Source: Occallatibacter riparius
Lineage (GTDB): Bacteria; Acidobacteriota; Terriglobia; Terriglobales; Acidobacteriaceae
Direction: 5' to 3'
Assembly (NCBI RefSeq): GCF_025264625.1
Contig: NZ_CP093313.1
Location: 6,696,001-6,760,000, forward strand
Length of the DNA stretch: 64,000 nt
The position numbers were made by a program, and so were the translations under genes. Each line of letters opens with the position of its first letter. The first letter of the stretch is position 1. The notes under the pieces were generated by a model. That model made no database searches and had not been told where the DNA came from. It worked only from the letters and a program-made list of their open reading frames with translations. Below, piece after piece: positions 1 to 8,510 of the stretch.

Positions 1-387
1 ATCTACATCCCGCTCAGCAAACTACACACTGTTCGCGGAAGCCTTATCGCGGCGCGGGATGGTCATCTTCTCAACGGAGGAAAGGTCTCCTTGCTATACA
101 CGGACGACCACTCCGTTGCATACGATACGAATCTATCGAAAGATGAGGAGACATTCACTCTCAACTACGTCCTCGAGGGAGACTACATCCTTCGCGTCGA
201 TGCGGTTTCTGATGTCGAGTACCGGGAAGTGCCGGTTCCGGGGGGATTTCAGCCCACCAGAATCGAGTCGCGAACGGTCCACACTTACGGAGCTATTGAG
301 CAGCCGCTCCACGTTGCCGGCGAAATCAGTGACGCAGTCATCTCGGTTCCTGAGCAGTCCGCACAGAAGACGGGTTTGGCGCAGTAG
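1..387 (+). CDS. C-terminal end of a carboxypeptidase-regulatory-like (Ig-fold) protein, partial
   Basis: The reading frame is open from the first base of the window to a TAG at 385-387, so only the last 128 residues are present and the start lies upstream. The visible part has the beta-strand pattern of carboxypeptidase regulatory-like or CNA-B type domains (VRGSL, GGKVSLLY, EGDYILRVDA), which are common in large exported acidobacterial proteins. I see no catalytic motif. The family assignment rests on this strand pattern only; the function of the full protein cannot be judged from the fragment. Confidence 0.6.
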   Translation: MYIPLSKLHTVRGSLIAARDGHLLNGGKVSLLYTDDHSVAYDTNLSKDEETFTLNYVLEGDYILRVDAVSDVEYREVPVPGGFQPTRIESRTVHTYGAIEQPLHVAGEISDAVISVPEQSAQKTGLAQ

Positions 388-500
388 ACGGTAGTGGAAT
401 CGGGACTGCGCACGAGGGGTCGGCGACTCTTCCCTATCGCGTTTGTTCGCCTTCCCGCGCTGGATACGGCACTGCTTCAAGACAGTCTCAGACCGATTCG

Positions 501-1838
501 CTAAGCGGCGGGTCCGCTGCGGGTGGGGGTGACTTCCAGCAGGAAGTCCTTGTGGCCGATGACGCGGAGAGGCGTGCCCGCGGGAACCTCCTGGTCGGCA
601 GTGGCCTGCCAGATTTCACCGTCGACGAGGACGTGCCCTTGCGGTGTCAGCGGTTCCATGGCGGAGGCGGCCTTTCCGACAAGCGCGTCGAAGCCCAGCC
701 GCTGCTTGAGGTGACGCGCTCGCATGGCGATGCGCACCAAAAGGACCGTGATGCCGCCAAAGCCGGCGCTGATTGCGATAGCCACCCAGGGATTCACTGC
801 TAATTCCGGAATGGGCGCCGCGATGAGGGTAAGGGTGCCGAGCGTCAGGCAGACGATGCCGGCTATCGCGAGGGCGCCGTGGCCGCCGAATTTAGCCTCA
901 AGTACGAGCAGCACCGCCGCGGCCAGCAGCAGCATGACGGCGGTGTAGCGGATGGGCAGCAGGTTCAGCGCGAAGATCGCGAGCAGCACCATGAGCGTGC
1001 CAAGTGCGCCGGGCACGATGGTTCCGGGCGTGTTGAACTCGAGATAGATGAGCAACCCGCCGCCTACGAGCAGCAGCAAGGCGATGTTGGGATTCACGAG
1101 CCAGTCGAGCAGGTCTTCGCGCATGGAGGACTTGAAGGTCTGAATGCGCGCATTGGCGAGATGCAGAGTCTGTTTGCTGCCGTCGAGGCGGGTGATCTCG
1201 CGGCCGTCGAGCTTTTGCAGCAGTTCGGACTCGCTGGAGGCGGTTAGATCGATGAGGTGCTGGTTCAGCGCTTCCTCCGCGGAGTAGGAATGCGACGACT
1301 GCACTGCAGCTATGGCTGCGTCGATGTTGCGGTTGCGCCGACCCACGTAAGAACGCAGAAACGCCTCGGCGTCGTTCTCGATTTTCTGCTCCAGGGTCTG
1401 GTCAGGCTTGCCGAATTCGTAAACCACATGCGCGGCGCCAGCGTTGGTTCCGGGGGCCATGGCGGCGATGTCGGCGGCTTCAAGCAGGAAGAAGCCGGCC
1501 GAAGCGGCGCGCGCGCCCGCCGGGGCTACGTAGATAATGACCGGCACTTTCGAACTGAGGATGGCTCCGGCCATTCCGCGCATGGACTCGACGAGGCCGC
1601 CGGGGGTGTTTACCTGGATGAGAAGCGCCGCGGCGCCGTCGGTGTTGGCCAGGGCCAGGGCTCGGTCAAGTTGACCGGCGCTGACCGGCTGGATGGTGTC
1701 GTTGAGGACGAACTTTTCGATGAGGGGCTGCTGGGCGTGGGCTGCGGCGAGAAGAAAGGTGAGCAGGCTGAATGCGAGAAGGAGCCCGCGCATGGGCCGG
1801 CTCGGCCGATTGGTGTGGTTCGCAAGCAGTCGAAACAT
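501..1838 (-). CDS. NfeD-family membrane serine protease (ClpP-class), 445 aa
   Basis: Membrane-bound ClpP-class protease with an NfeD module. After an N-terminal signal segment ending near AHA (residues 17-35) comes a ClpP-like crotonase-fold domain (about 40-230), with the expected nucleophile Ser113 in AASAGFF and Lys152 in EQKIENDAEAF, the Ser/Lys dyad of this family. Four or five hydrophobic segments follow (about 245-370), and the C-terminal 65 residues form the NfeD OB-fold domain (VGKAASAMEPL...GHVLVDGEIW). The length of 445 fits the long NfeD1b class. An AGGAG sits 7 bases before the ATG. The gene is 25 bp downstream of the TPR gene on the same strand and is probably cotranscribed. 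The family is linked to membrane-protein quality control, often with a stomatin partner; no stomatin gene is visible here. Confidence 0.9.
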   Translation of the reverse strand: MFRLLANHTNRPSRPMRGLLLAFSLLTFLLAAAHAQQPLIEKFVLNDTIQPVSAGQLDRALALANTDGAAALLIQVNTPGGLVESMRGMAGAILSSKVPVIIYVAPAGARAASAGFFLLEAADIAAMAPGTNAGAAHVVYEFGKPDQTLEQKIENDAEAFLRSYVGRRNRNIDAAIAAVQSSHSYSAEEALNQHLIDLTASSESELLQKLDGREITRLDGSKQTLHLANARIQTFKSSMREDLLDWLVNPNIALLLLVGGGLLIYLEFNTPGTIVPGALGTLMVLLAIFALNLLPIRYTAVMLLLAAAVLLVLEAKFGGHGALAIAGIVCLTLGTLTLIAAPIPELAVNPWVAIAISAGFGGITVLLVRIAMRARHLKQRLGFDALVGKAASAMEPLTPQGHVLVDGEIWQATADQEVPAGTPLRVIGHKDFLLEVTPTRSGPAA

Positions 1839-1863
1839 GGCTTGCTCCTTAGGGAGTTGCTCC

Positions 1864-3486
1864 TCACGGAGTCTGTTGCTTGGTAGCTCCCTGCTTTGCG
1901 CTCAACTGGCGCAGAAGTTCTTTTGCCGCCTGGCTGTTGGGGTTCAGCTTCAGCGCTTCATCGGCGTTGTGGCCAGCCTGCTCGAGTTGGTTGGCAGCCA
2001 GATCGAGCCGCGCCAGGATCAGATACGCATCGACCGTGGGCTGCAGTTCCAGCGAGGCCTGCGCCTCTTTGCGTGCGCCGGCGGCGTCGCCGGTGCGCTC
2101 ACGGACCTCGGCCAGCCCTGCGTGCGCGGCCTGGGAGCGGTTGTCCTGAGCGATGGCCTGCTGATAGAGACGCTCGGACTCGAGCAGCAGTCCGCGCGAA
2201 AGATAATCGCGGGCCTGGACCGCCAAGGTCTGCGCTCGCTGAGCGGGCGGGAGGGCAGCGAGGCGAGTGGCCTCCATCTGATCGAGCATGACGGCTGCCT
2301 GGCGGAAGGCGACGGCGTCGAATCCGCGGACGATGCGCTCGAGAGGCTCGACGGTAGATGTAGAGGACGCGCCCTTCCAAGCGGACTGGATTTGTTGCGC
2401 CTCACTGTCATTGGGCCGCGCCTTGAGATATTGCGCCAGCTCGGCTTGCGCTGCGCCTTTGTCGCCGTGGCGGTTGAGGCTCACGGCGAGGTTGAAGTGG
2501 TAGTCGGCCGCGGCGGGGTCGGCACCCTCCGCCTGGCGGAAGAGCGCGGTTCCATCGTGCCCCTGACGGGAGACGGCTACGCCCTGGTTGTTTAGCACTG
2601 GAGCGAGCGGCAGCACGCGGGCGACGCCGGCGAAGGCGGTCTCGGCCTTCGCGTAGTCTCCGCTGAACATCAGGGCCAAGCCGCGATAAAAGCCGGCCTC
2701 GAGCGATTCGGCATCGTTGGTCTTGACCTTGGCAAATGCGGCGGCAGCCTGTTCATAGCGCTGTCCGGCGTAGTCCGCACGCGCCAGAGCCATCCATGCT
2801 TCGCTGAAGTCGGGGTTGAGCTTCACGGCCTGCTGCAGATGGCGAAGGCGCTCGTCCTGATCGGGCTCAGTGATGCCGCGAATGTACTGCTCGAAGGCCT
2901 GGAGATGCACGTTTGCGCCGGCGGCGACGAAGGTCTCCTGCGCTACGGAAAATGCGGGATCGAGCTGCTTGGTGAGCTTCCACGCGAGAGAGTCGAACAC
3001 AGCCACCAGGTCGCGCATCTCTCCGCCAGCGGTGACGGGCTCGCTCATCTTGAGGCGCGGGACGCTGATGATCTGCGCTTCTGTCTCGATGCGGGAGCCT
3101 TCGGTGCGGAAGCTGCCCACGATGATGGAATCCGCGTCGAGCGTCTGCGCGATCTTGAGCGAGCTTGCATGCGACGGCTGGAATCCCGCGGGGAGACCGA
3201 GATGGTCAAGGGCATAGAGCCGGTCGGCGCGGCTGAGGGGGGCGAATCCGGCGGAGAGGAACCGGCTGCCGAGGATCTGGGACGCTCCCTCGCGTATCCA
3301 TTCGAGGCTGGGCTGGCCGCTGTTGTTGTCGAACGGGAGCACGAGCAGAATGCGGCCGCGGCCAGCGCCGGCGTCCGTGGCCTGGGGATTGGCCTGAAAA
3401 GCAGGACAAAGCGCTGGAACCATCAGCAGCGCGAGCACAACCAGCCGCCAGACAGGGCGGAATCGGTGAGGAAAGTGAATGGACAC
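1864..3486 (-). CDS. exported TPR-repeat protein, 540 aa
   Basis: Starts with GTG and a signal peptide (hydrophobic stretch VLALLMVPALCPAFQA). Residues 40-190 resemble a FlgO/TolB-like domain that builds a nucleotide- or protein-binding sheet (ILLVLPFDNNSG), and residues 190-530 hold tetratricopeptide repeats such as FSEAWMALARADYAGQRYEQA. The repeats imply a scaffold outside the cytoplasm. It is first in the run with the NfeD-type gene 25 bp downstream and 21 bp after the glycosyltransferase gene, so all three may be one transcript. A perfect TATAAT (minus strand, 3496-3501) lies only 9 bases before the GTG and no Shine-Dalgarno is present, suggesting a very short leader. The exact role is unknown. 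Confidence 0.8.
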   Translation of the reverse strand: MSIHFPHRFRPVWRLVVLALLMVPALCPAFQANPQATDAGAGRGRILLVLPFDNNSGQPSLEWIREGASQILGSRFLSAGFAPLSRADRLYALDHLGLPAGFQPSHASSLKIAQTLDADSIIVGSFRTEGSRIETEAQIISVPRLKMSEPVTAGGEMRDLVAVFDSLAWKLTKQLDPAFSVAQETFVAAGANVHLQAFEQYIRGITEPDQDERLRHLQQAVKLNPDFSEAWMALARADYAGQRYEQAAAAFAKVKTNDAESLEAGFYRGLALMFSGDYAKAETAFAGVARVLPLAPVLNNQGVAVSRQGHDGTALFRQAEGADPAAADYHFNLAVSLNRHGDKGAAQAELAQYLKARPNDSEAQQIQSAWKGASSTSTVEPLERIVRGFDAVAFRQAAVMLDQMEATRLAALPPAQRAQTLAVQARDYLSRGLLLESERLYQQAIAQDNRSQAAHAGLAEVRERTGDAAGARKEAQASLELQPTVDAYLILARLDLAANQLEQAGHNADEALKLNPNSQAAKELLRQLSAKQGATKQQTP

Positions 3487-3495
3487 GACAGGCTG

Positions 3496-3501
3496 ATTAT
3501 A
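3496..3501 (-). promoter_or_regulatory. consensus -10 box immediately upstream of the TPR gene
   Basis: On the minus strand this reads TATAAT and ends 9 bases before the GTG start at 3486. It is flanked by GACAG and CTGTC in inverted orientation (3487-3508), which might be an operator. No good -35 is seen. If it is used, the transcript would have almost no leader. Confidence 0.4.
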
Positions 3502-3507
3502 GGCTGT

Positions 3508-5136
3508 CTAGCGGCTCGAAGTTGTTGCAGCACCGGACGCGAAGACGGCGCCTGCCGGCACGTCTGAGCGCGCTTCGAACTGGCGATTGAATCGGATCAG
3601 GCCGATCCACATGCCCTGGTCCTGGCCTTTCCAGACGAGCTGTCCATGGAGACGCTGGGCGATGGCTTCGGGGGGCAGATCGTGGTGCAGGCCGAAGTAC
3701 TTCTCGTCGAAGCGGCGGCCGAGCGAGATCAGTGGCGGAGGGTCGTACTTGGTGGAAAACACGAGGGCCGCGGAGTATCGGCCCGGCTCGTCGGCGGCCT
3801 TGTCGATCTGCGCGGAAGAGAAGTCGTCGATGGCGTAGACGTCCCAGGGGTGCTTCACCCAGCCGAGTTCGGGCTTGCTGAGGGCGTCGGTGACCGGCCA
3901 GGCGGAGAGGACGGTCGCACCTGGATATTTGGCCTTAAGCTGCGCGATTCCGGCTTCATGCAGGCGGATCACGTGCGCGTAAGCGAGGTTGTCCTCAGGC
4001 GCAAAGCCATAGGGGGGATTGACGAAGATGCCAGCCACGAACCCTGCGGCAGAGAGCCCGGCGAGCCAATGCCAGTAAGGAACGCGGCGGTGAAACGTGG
4101 AGACCGCCAGCACCAGGACCAGCGGATACATGGGGAGCAGATAGCGGCACAGCAGCGCTCCGCCGAGGACGCTGAACATGGCTGCATTCACGAGCAGCAG
4201 AATGAAGATGCGGCGGCGGACTCCGGGGGCGATGTCGGACTTTTCGTGGCCGTCACCGTCGAGTTGCGGCTTCAGCATGAGCGCGGCACCGGTCAGCAGG
4301 ATCGGGACGAACATGTTCATGTGCCCGGTGAGATGAAGAACGCGATGGCCGAAGGCAGCGAGCACGCGCGTGGGCGTTAGCGTGGCCTGCGCGTTGTAGC
4401 GGAGGAACTCGGGGTTGCCGAAGAGAAAGCCGGTTTTGGCGTAGTGAAAGACGTACCACGCGGCCAGCGGGATCGCTGCGCTTGCCAGCCAGAGCACTTC
4501 CTTGATGCGGCGCGTGCGCGCGGGTCGATGGGAGCGGATGGCATGAACGGCGTAGATCGCGGCCAGCGTGAGGGGGATGGCAATCGCTGTCTCTTTCGAC
4601 AGAGCCGCCGCCATGAACCACGCGGCGGCAACACGAGGCTCGCGGCCGCGGTCGGGCAGCGCGTAGACCAGGCCCCACAAGGTGCAGGCGGCGGCAAAGA
4701 TGTCGGCGTGAGCCAGGGTGCTTTGGGCGAACCAGATGGGGTAGAGGCCGGTCAGCAGAGTCGTCCAGAAAGCTACGGCCTTTGAGCCGTTGACGCGCAG
4801 CACCAGCTTCCAGACGGCAAGCAGACCGAGTGCGGCCACGATCAGGACGGCTTCGCGCGTGACCTCAGGGGTGAAGTCGGAAGCACGCCACCACAGCGCG
4901 AGGTAGACGCTGGGCAGGGGTGGATGGGCGTTGGTGAGGGTTGTGAACGGGATCAGCGAGCCGGTGCGGAAGAAATCCCAGGCGGCGGGAATGTAGTATC
5001 CGGCCTCGTCCCAGTAATAAGGCAGGCGCAGCAGACTGAAGTGCGTGACATAGAGCGCCACGAAGATGACGGGAAAAATCATCCACAGCGGGAAGGGTGC
5101 GTCCAGCCGTGGCTCAATCAGCTTTCTCCAGCGCAA
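3508..5136 (-). CDS. GT-C family membrane glycosyltransferase (ArnT/PMT-like), 542 aa
   Basis: Polytopic membrane protein with about ten hydrophobic segments. The first periplasmic loop carries YYWDEAGYYIPAA, the acidic motif of polyprenyl-phosphate-dependent GT-C transferases (ArnT, PMT, PF13231 type), and the C-terminal third is soluble. It probably moves a sugar from a lipid carrier to a protein or lipid on the outer face of the membrane; substrate unknown. The start is a TTG with GAGGA 9 bases upstream; an ATG at 5082 would cut into the first membrane segment and has no ribosome site. It is followed 21 bp later by the TPR gene. Confidence 0.85.
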   Translation of the reverse strand: MRWRKLIEPRLDAPFPLWMIFPVIFVALYVTHFSLLRLPYYWDEAGYYIPAAWDFFRTGSLIPFTTLTNAHPPLPSVYLALWWRASDFTPEVTREAVLIVAALGLLAVWKLVLRVNGSKAVAFWTTLLTGLYPIWFAQSTLAHADIFAAACTLWGLVYALPDRGREPRVAAAWFMAAALSKETAIAIPLTLAAIYAVHAIRSHRPARTRRIKEVLWLASAAIPLAAWYVFHYAKTGFLFGNPEFLRYNAQATLTPTRVLAAFGHRVLHLTGHMNMFVPILLTGAALMLKPQLDGDGHEKSDIAPGVRRRIFILLLVNAAMFSVLGGALLCRYLLPMYPLVLVLAVSTFHRRVPYWHWLAGLSAAGFVAGIFVNPPYGFAPEDNLAYAHVIRLHEAGIAQLKAKYPGATVLSAWPVTDALSKPELGWVKHPWDVYAIDDFSSAQIDKAADEPGRYSAALVFSTKYDPPPLISLGRRFDEKYFGLHHDLPPEAIAQRLHGQLVWKGQDQGMWIGLIRFNRQFEARSDVPAGAVFASGAATTSSR

Positions 5137-5197
5137 GCGTGCAATCCTCAGCGGTCAATTCAGGCTTGGTGCTGCATGCCAGTTCCAGCGTAACGGA

Positions 5198-5503
5198 TCA
5201 GTGGACGGGCCCCTGCGGAAACGGATGCGATTGCGGTTCGAGCGCCAAGGGGCCGAATGCCTGCTCGTATTGGGCGAGGTTCTGGCCGAGGACGTTCCAA
5301 AGCGCTTTCGCCTGCTGCGGGCTCAGATAGATGGCGTCGCGATTTTTGATGGTGACCTGCTCGGGGCCTTCGCTGCTGGCGAGGCCGAACACGAGCTGAA
5401 AATCCCACACGCTGACCCGCACCTGCACACTGTTGGCGTAGGACTCGCGGAAGTCAGGCGACTGCGACACATTGATCTGCGGCTGTTGAGGCGTTGGATT
5501 CAT
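5198..5503 (-). CDS. DUF3467 family protein, 101 aa
   Basis: Small soluble protein matching the DUF3467 pattern: the N-terminal SYANSVQVRVSVWDFQLVFG strand block, a basic strand with YLSPQQAKALW, and a helix ending NLAQYEQAFGPL. The family is widespread in bacteria and its function is unknown. No partner gene is obvious; the downstream glycosyltransferase starts 61 bp away on the same strand. Confidence 0.85.
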   Translation of the reverse strand: MNPTPQQPQINVSQSPDFRESYANSVQVRVSVWDFQLVFGLASSEGPEQVTIKNRDAIYLSPQQAKALWNVLGQNLAQYEQAFGPLALEPQSHPFPQGPVH

Positions 5504-5629
5504 GAACTCAGCTTACTCTGCCGAGGCGCAGAAGGCTGAGGATAACGGCGGGGCTTCCGAGAGGCCCCTCGCGAGGACAGAGATGCCTTTGCCCGCACGC
5601 TTTCGTCCAGTCGTCGACAAATCAGGCCG

Positions 5630-5857
5630 TCAGGTTCGGTTGAGTTGCCCAATCAGCCGGCACCTGAAAGGAGACCGCTGATGGTGCAGGATTCCCTGAA
5701 GTTGAGCCAATTCGGCAGCAACCTCTTCTCGTTCGCCTTGAAAAGCACCAATTACATCATCAAGTCGTGCAATCTGAGTCTGCAGGTTACCGATTGCCCA
5801 TTGAAGAGCAGATCGGACCTCCGCTGCGTTGAGCGGGCCCTCTTCGAAAGTAGGCAC
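5630..5857 (-). CDS. small putative coiled-coil protein, 75 aa
   Basis: A GTG start preceded by GAGG at good spacing opens a 75-residue frame. Residues 10-55 (LNAAEVRSALQWAIGNL through EVAAELAQLQGIL) have heptad spacing typical of a coiled coil. The C-terminal 20 residues look random. I recognise no family. The opposite strand also has an open frame of similar length, so this is a tentative call based on the start context and composition. Confidence 0.35.
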   Translation of the reverse strand: MPTFEEGPLNAAEVRSALQWAIGNLQTQIARLDDVIGAFQGEREEVAAELAQLQGILHHQRSPFRCRLIGQLNRT

Positions 5858-6001
5858 TTCGCCTCACAGATTTTTGAGTTGAGGAATTTTTATCGTGAGT
5901 CGACCTAAATTGCAATCCCTAGATTTCCACAAAGATATCCTCAAGGCGCAAGCTAAATGGGTTTTCTTCGGACAGAAGGACGGATGGCGGCTTGCGCCGG
6001 G

Positions 6002-6247
6002 TTATCGATGGCGCCGAGGAGAGGCGCGGCGCCTGCGAGTGGAATGGGGCCGGGCAGGAATGTCGCTTTGCGCGCGAGATGATTCTGGCTCGCAGGCAGC
6101 GGACTCAAGCGCCTCGAAGGGAAAGAAGGCACCCTTGAGCCTCGAGCCGTTATCCCAGACGCAATAAGCCTCGCCATCGACGGTTTGAATGACGGCCATC
6201 GGCCGGCTCCCCGATTTGAGGCGCACTAGTACTCCGGGCTTGAGCAT
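6002..6247 (-). CDS. DUF2158 (YodC-like) small protein, 81 aa
   Basis: The first 45 residues fit the YodC/DUF2158 pattern: LKPGVLVRLKSGSRPMAV, a CVWD strand, and a basic KGAFFPFEALE end. This is a small beta-barrel fold of unknown role. GGAG lies 7 bases before the ATG. The C-terminal 30 residues are Arg/Ser/Pro-rich and poorly conserved in style, so the true gene may have lost its original end. Confidence 0.6.
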   Translation of the reverse strand: MLKPGVLVRLKSGSRPMAVIQTVDGEAYCVWDNGSRLKGAFFPFEALESAACEPESSRAQSDIPARPHSTRRRRASPRRHR

Positions 6248-6446
6248 AAAGCTTCTCCGTTGCCGGGACCCAGATGAAGGGAGTATGAACGGAACGGCGG
6301 GGGAGGGGTATCGGGGAGATTCCTAGGTTTTGCGGCGTTCCAGGTGTGGTGAGACTCGTTCGGAGCGATTGTCAGTTACTCGTCAGGATCGACATGTCGA
6401 CACACGAGTCGGCGGTCGACTTGCCTGCCTAAAATGACCTGTTGAG

Positions 6447-7151
6447 CTAAACTGCGATCCGTGCATCAAAAAATCGGATCGCCCATCGGGATAGTTCTAG
6501 TTTGGGCTCGCCCGACAGGCGATCCAAAACTCCTTCGGCAAACCGGCGGGCTTCGGCGTCTCCGTGCAGCATCCTCGTTAGCACAACAGCGCGACTCCCG
6601 GCGAAAAAATCAGTTCCTCCATATTTGCGAGCCTCGCCGGGGACGTTCGCCAGCTTCGCGAGGATCGCTTCGTGATCGGGAAACGACTGCCAGAATCGCT
6701 CGGCCATACTGAGCATCTCGCTCGCGTACTGTACTCCCAACCGTGGGCAATCATCCACCGTGGTTATTGCGTATTTGCCCGTGACACTTTTGAATAATTC
6801 GTGCTTGTCAAGCCGGGTGCCGATCGTGGCCCTTTGAAGAACGTCATGCTCATTGATCAACTCGTTCTTCTGCTCAAATCGAAATACTTCGTCTTCGACT
6901 TCATCCAGCCGAATGCTCGCAAACGCCGGATCAAGCACCAATGCGGGTTTGCGAATATGCGAGGCGATAGCAATGGACTGCCTGCCACCAGAGATCGCGC
7001 GGTCATAGCGATCACCGTAGAAGGGATCCGATGACCGGGTGAATCCCTTGCCATTGAAATAGTGGTCAAACTCCCTCAGCAGGTGTCGTTTCAAAATTGA
7101 GGCCACTGGCTCATTCCTCGCTCCAAAGATGGCGCCATACACACTCAGCAT
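6447..7151 (-). CDS. hypothetical protein, 234 aa
   Basis: Codon use and the balanced amino-acid composition support a real gene, but I recognise no family. The protein looks soluble and mostly alpha-helical, with a long polar N-terminal half (LLREFDHYFNGKGF) and a C-terminal helix EARRFAEGVLDRL. It has no signal peptide or membrane segment. A GTG three bases further upstream is an alternative start; neither has a clear ribosome site. It stands alone between the YodC-like gene and tRNA-Leu. Confidence 0.55.
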   Translation of the reverse strand: MLSVYGAIFGARNEPVASILKRHLLREFDHYFNGKGFTRSSDPFYGDRYDRAISGGRQSIAIASHIRKPALVLDPAFASIRLDEVEDEVFRFEQKNELINEHDVLQRATIGTRLDKHELFKSVTGKYAITTVDDCPRLGVQYASEMLSMAERFWQSFPDHEAILAKLANVPGEARKYGGTDFFAGSRAVVLTRMLHGDAEARRFAEGVLDRLSGEPKLELSRWAIRFFDARIAV

Positions 7152-7297
7152 CACCAGCGTAGCCGAATTCCAGACTTCGGCAACTAGTCACTATGCCTTC
7201 TCTTCGTCTGGGTTATCGCGGGAGCAGATGGGCTTCGCACCGGTTCAGAGTGGGTACATTCTAATCCAGGTGGGCACAAAAATTGGGCACGGTTGAA

Positions 7298-7322
7298 AGA
7301 GCCCGTTCCGCGGCTCGGCTCT
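7298..7322 (-). terminator. weak terminator-like hairpin after tRNA-Leu
   Basis: On the minus strand, AGAGCC (7322-7317) and GGCTCT (7303-7298) pair around a GC-rich loop and are followed by TTTC. The position, eight bases after the tRNA end, fits a terminator, but the T-run is short. Confidence 0.35.
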
Positions 7323-7329
7323 AGATAAT

Positions 7330-7414
7330 TGGTGCGAAAGGAGGGACTCGAACCCTCATGGGTTTCCCCGCCAGATCCTAAGTCTGGTGCGTCTGCCAAT
7401 TCCGCCACTTTCGC
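7330..7414 (-). tRNA. tRNA-Leu (UAG anticodon)
   Basis: Cloverleaf read by eye on the minus strand: acceptor GCGAAAG (7414-7408) pairs with CTTTCGC (7340-7334), discriminator A, and CCA encoded at 7332-7330. The anticodon stem CCAGA/TCTGG closes the loop CTTAGGA, giving anticodon UAG. The variable arm is long (class II), and the T arm has GGTTCGAGTCC. These features identify a leucine tRNA reading CUA and related codons. Confidence 0.97.
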
Positions 7415-7534
7415 ACACGTAGACTGCCACTGCGGAAGGCGGCGGTCCTCTTCGAGTCTAGCTGCTCAGCGGTCGCGGGGCAATCTCGGGCTGGCTTGGG
7501 CGGATAAACGTGGGCAGATCGGGTTTCGTGCTAT

Positions 7535-7568
7535 CCCACCCTTGCGGCGAAAAGACCGCAAGGATGGG
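7535..7568 (-). terminator. hairpin downstream of the amidohydrolase gene
   Basis: CCCACCCTTGCGG and CCGCAAGGATGGG pair around the eight-base loop CGAAAAGA, with one mismatch. It lies 32 bp past the amidohydrolase stop. The same CTTGCGG/CCGCAAG core occurs in another intergenic hairpin at 33811-33838, so this may be a dispersed repeat used as a terminator. Confidence 0.5.
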
Positions 7569-7599
7569 GCACCCAAAGATCGTGCGGTCCGGCACCGGG

Positions 7600-8436
7600 T
7601 CATTCCGGCAGGCGGTAGAACGCGGCGCAGTTTCCACCGAGGATCGCGTCCTGCTGGGCCGTGGAGAGCCCGTCAATGTAGTCCGTGACGATGCCGATGG
7701 TCTCGTGATAATCGGCCGCCACCGTGCATACGGGCCAGTCGGAGCCGATCATGATGCGCTCGGGCCCGAAGGCTTCGAAGATCACGTCGAGGTAGGGGCG
7801 GAAGTCCTCGGGTTGCCACCCGGTCCAGCGCGCCTCTGTGACCATGCCGGAGACCTTGCACATGACGTTCGGGAACTGCGCGAGGGCGCGAATTTCGGTG
7901 TTCCAGGGCTCGATCGCGCCCTGCGCGATGAGCGGTTTGGCGATGTGGTCGAGCACGAAGTGCTGCTCCGGGAATTGGCTGACGAGCTTGACCGCGGCCC
8001 GCAACTGGCGCGGGTAGACGAGGATGTCGTAGGCGAGGCCGAAGGCCGCAAGCTGCGCGATGCCACGGCGGAAGTCGGCGCGCAGCATGAAGTCGTCGTC
8101 GGGCTCCGCCTGCACGACGTGTCGCACGCCTACGAGCTTCGGGTCGCGCGTGAGGTCTCGCAACTGATCCGGAAGCTGCGCGGAGCGGAGGTCGACCCAG
8201 CCAACCACGCCGCGAATGAAATCGTTCTGCTTGGCGAGGGAGAGGAGCCAGCGGGTTTCTTCGAGCGACTGCCGCGCCTGCACGGCGATGCAGCCTTGGA
8301 ATCCCACTTGGGAGAGCAACGGCTTCAGATCCTGCGGCAGGAAGTCGCGGCGCAGCGCCGCCATGGGCTCGTCGATCCAGCCGTATTCGACTGGGTCGTA
8401 GTTCCAGAAGTGCTGATGAGCGTCGATTCGATTCAT
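7600..8436 (-). CDS. amidohydrolase 2 family, L-fuconolactonase / rhamnonolactonase type, 278 aa
   Basis: TIM-barrel metal hydrolase that probably opens a sugar lactone. The N-terminal MNRIDAHQHFWNYDP gives the metal-binding HxH of the family, followed by the typical WIDEPMAALRRDF; HFVLDHIAKP and MIGSDWPVC supply the later His and Asp. The length matches COG3618 lactonases. The frame stays open further upstream, but homology and the HxH position place the start at 8436. It is divergent from the S9 peptidase gene with only 74 bp between starts. A dehydratase for sugar acids lies 4 kb away, so a pathway link is possible but unproven. Confidence 0.85.
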   Translation of the reverse strand: MNRIDAHQHFWNYDPVEYGWIDEPMAALRRDFLPQDLKPLLSQVGFQGCIAVQARQSLEETRWLLSLAKQNDFIRGVVGWVDLRSAQLPDQLRDLTRDPKLVGVRHVVQAEPDDDFMLRADFRRGIAQLAAFGLAYDILVYPRQLRAAVKLVSQFPEQHFVLDHIAKPLIAQGAIEPWNTEIRALAQFPNVMCKVSGMVTEARWTGWQPEDFRPYLDVIFEAFGPERIMIGSDWPVCTVAADYHETIGIVTDYIDGLSTAQQDAILGGNCAAFYRLPE

Positions 8437-8498
8437 TGGTTCAGGGTCCCGGCGCATTTGGTTTGGGGTGAAATGCCACAGCGCATCGCGAGCGCAAT

Positions 8499-8504
8499 TA
8501 TATT
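8499..8504 (+). promoter_or_regulatory. -10-like box abutting the S9 peptidase start
   Basis: TATATT ends six bases before the ATG at 8511, and no Shine-Dalgarno sequence is present. A start of transcription about seven bases after the box would fall on the ATG itself, so the message may be leaderless. No convincing -35 is seen. Confidence 0.3.
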
Positions 8505-8510
8505 GCTCGT

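Noticed and set aside
5645..5908. 87-codon frame on the plus strand
   Set aside because: Opposite the small coiled-coil candidate; its residues are Ser/Asn-rich and show no heptads or start context.
7184..7408. Open frame encoding MAELADAPDLGSGG and so on over the tRNA
   Set aside because: This is the familiar false protein made by reading tRNA-Leu sequence in a coding frame; the tRNA explains it fully.
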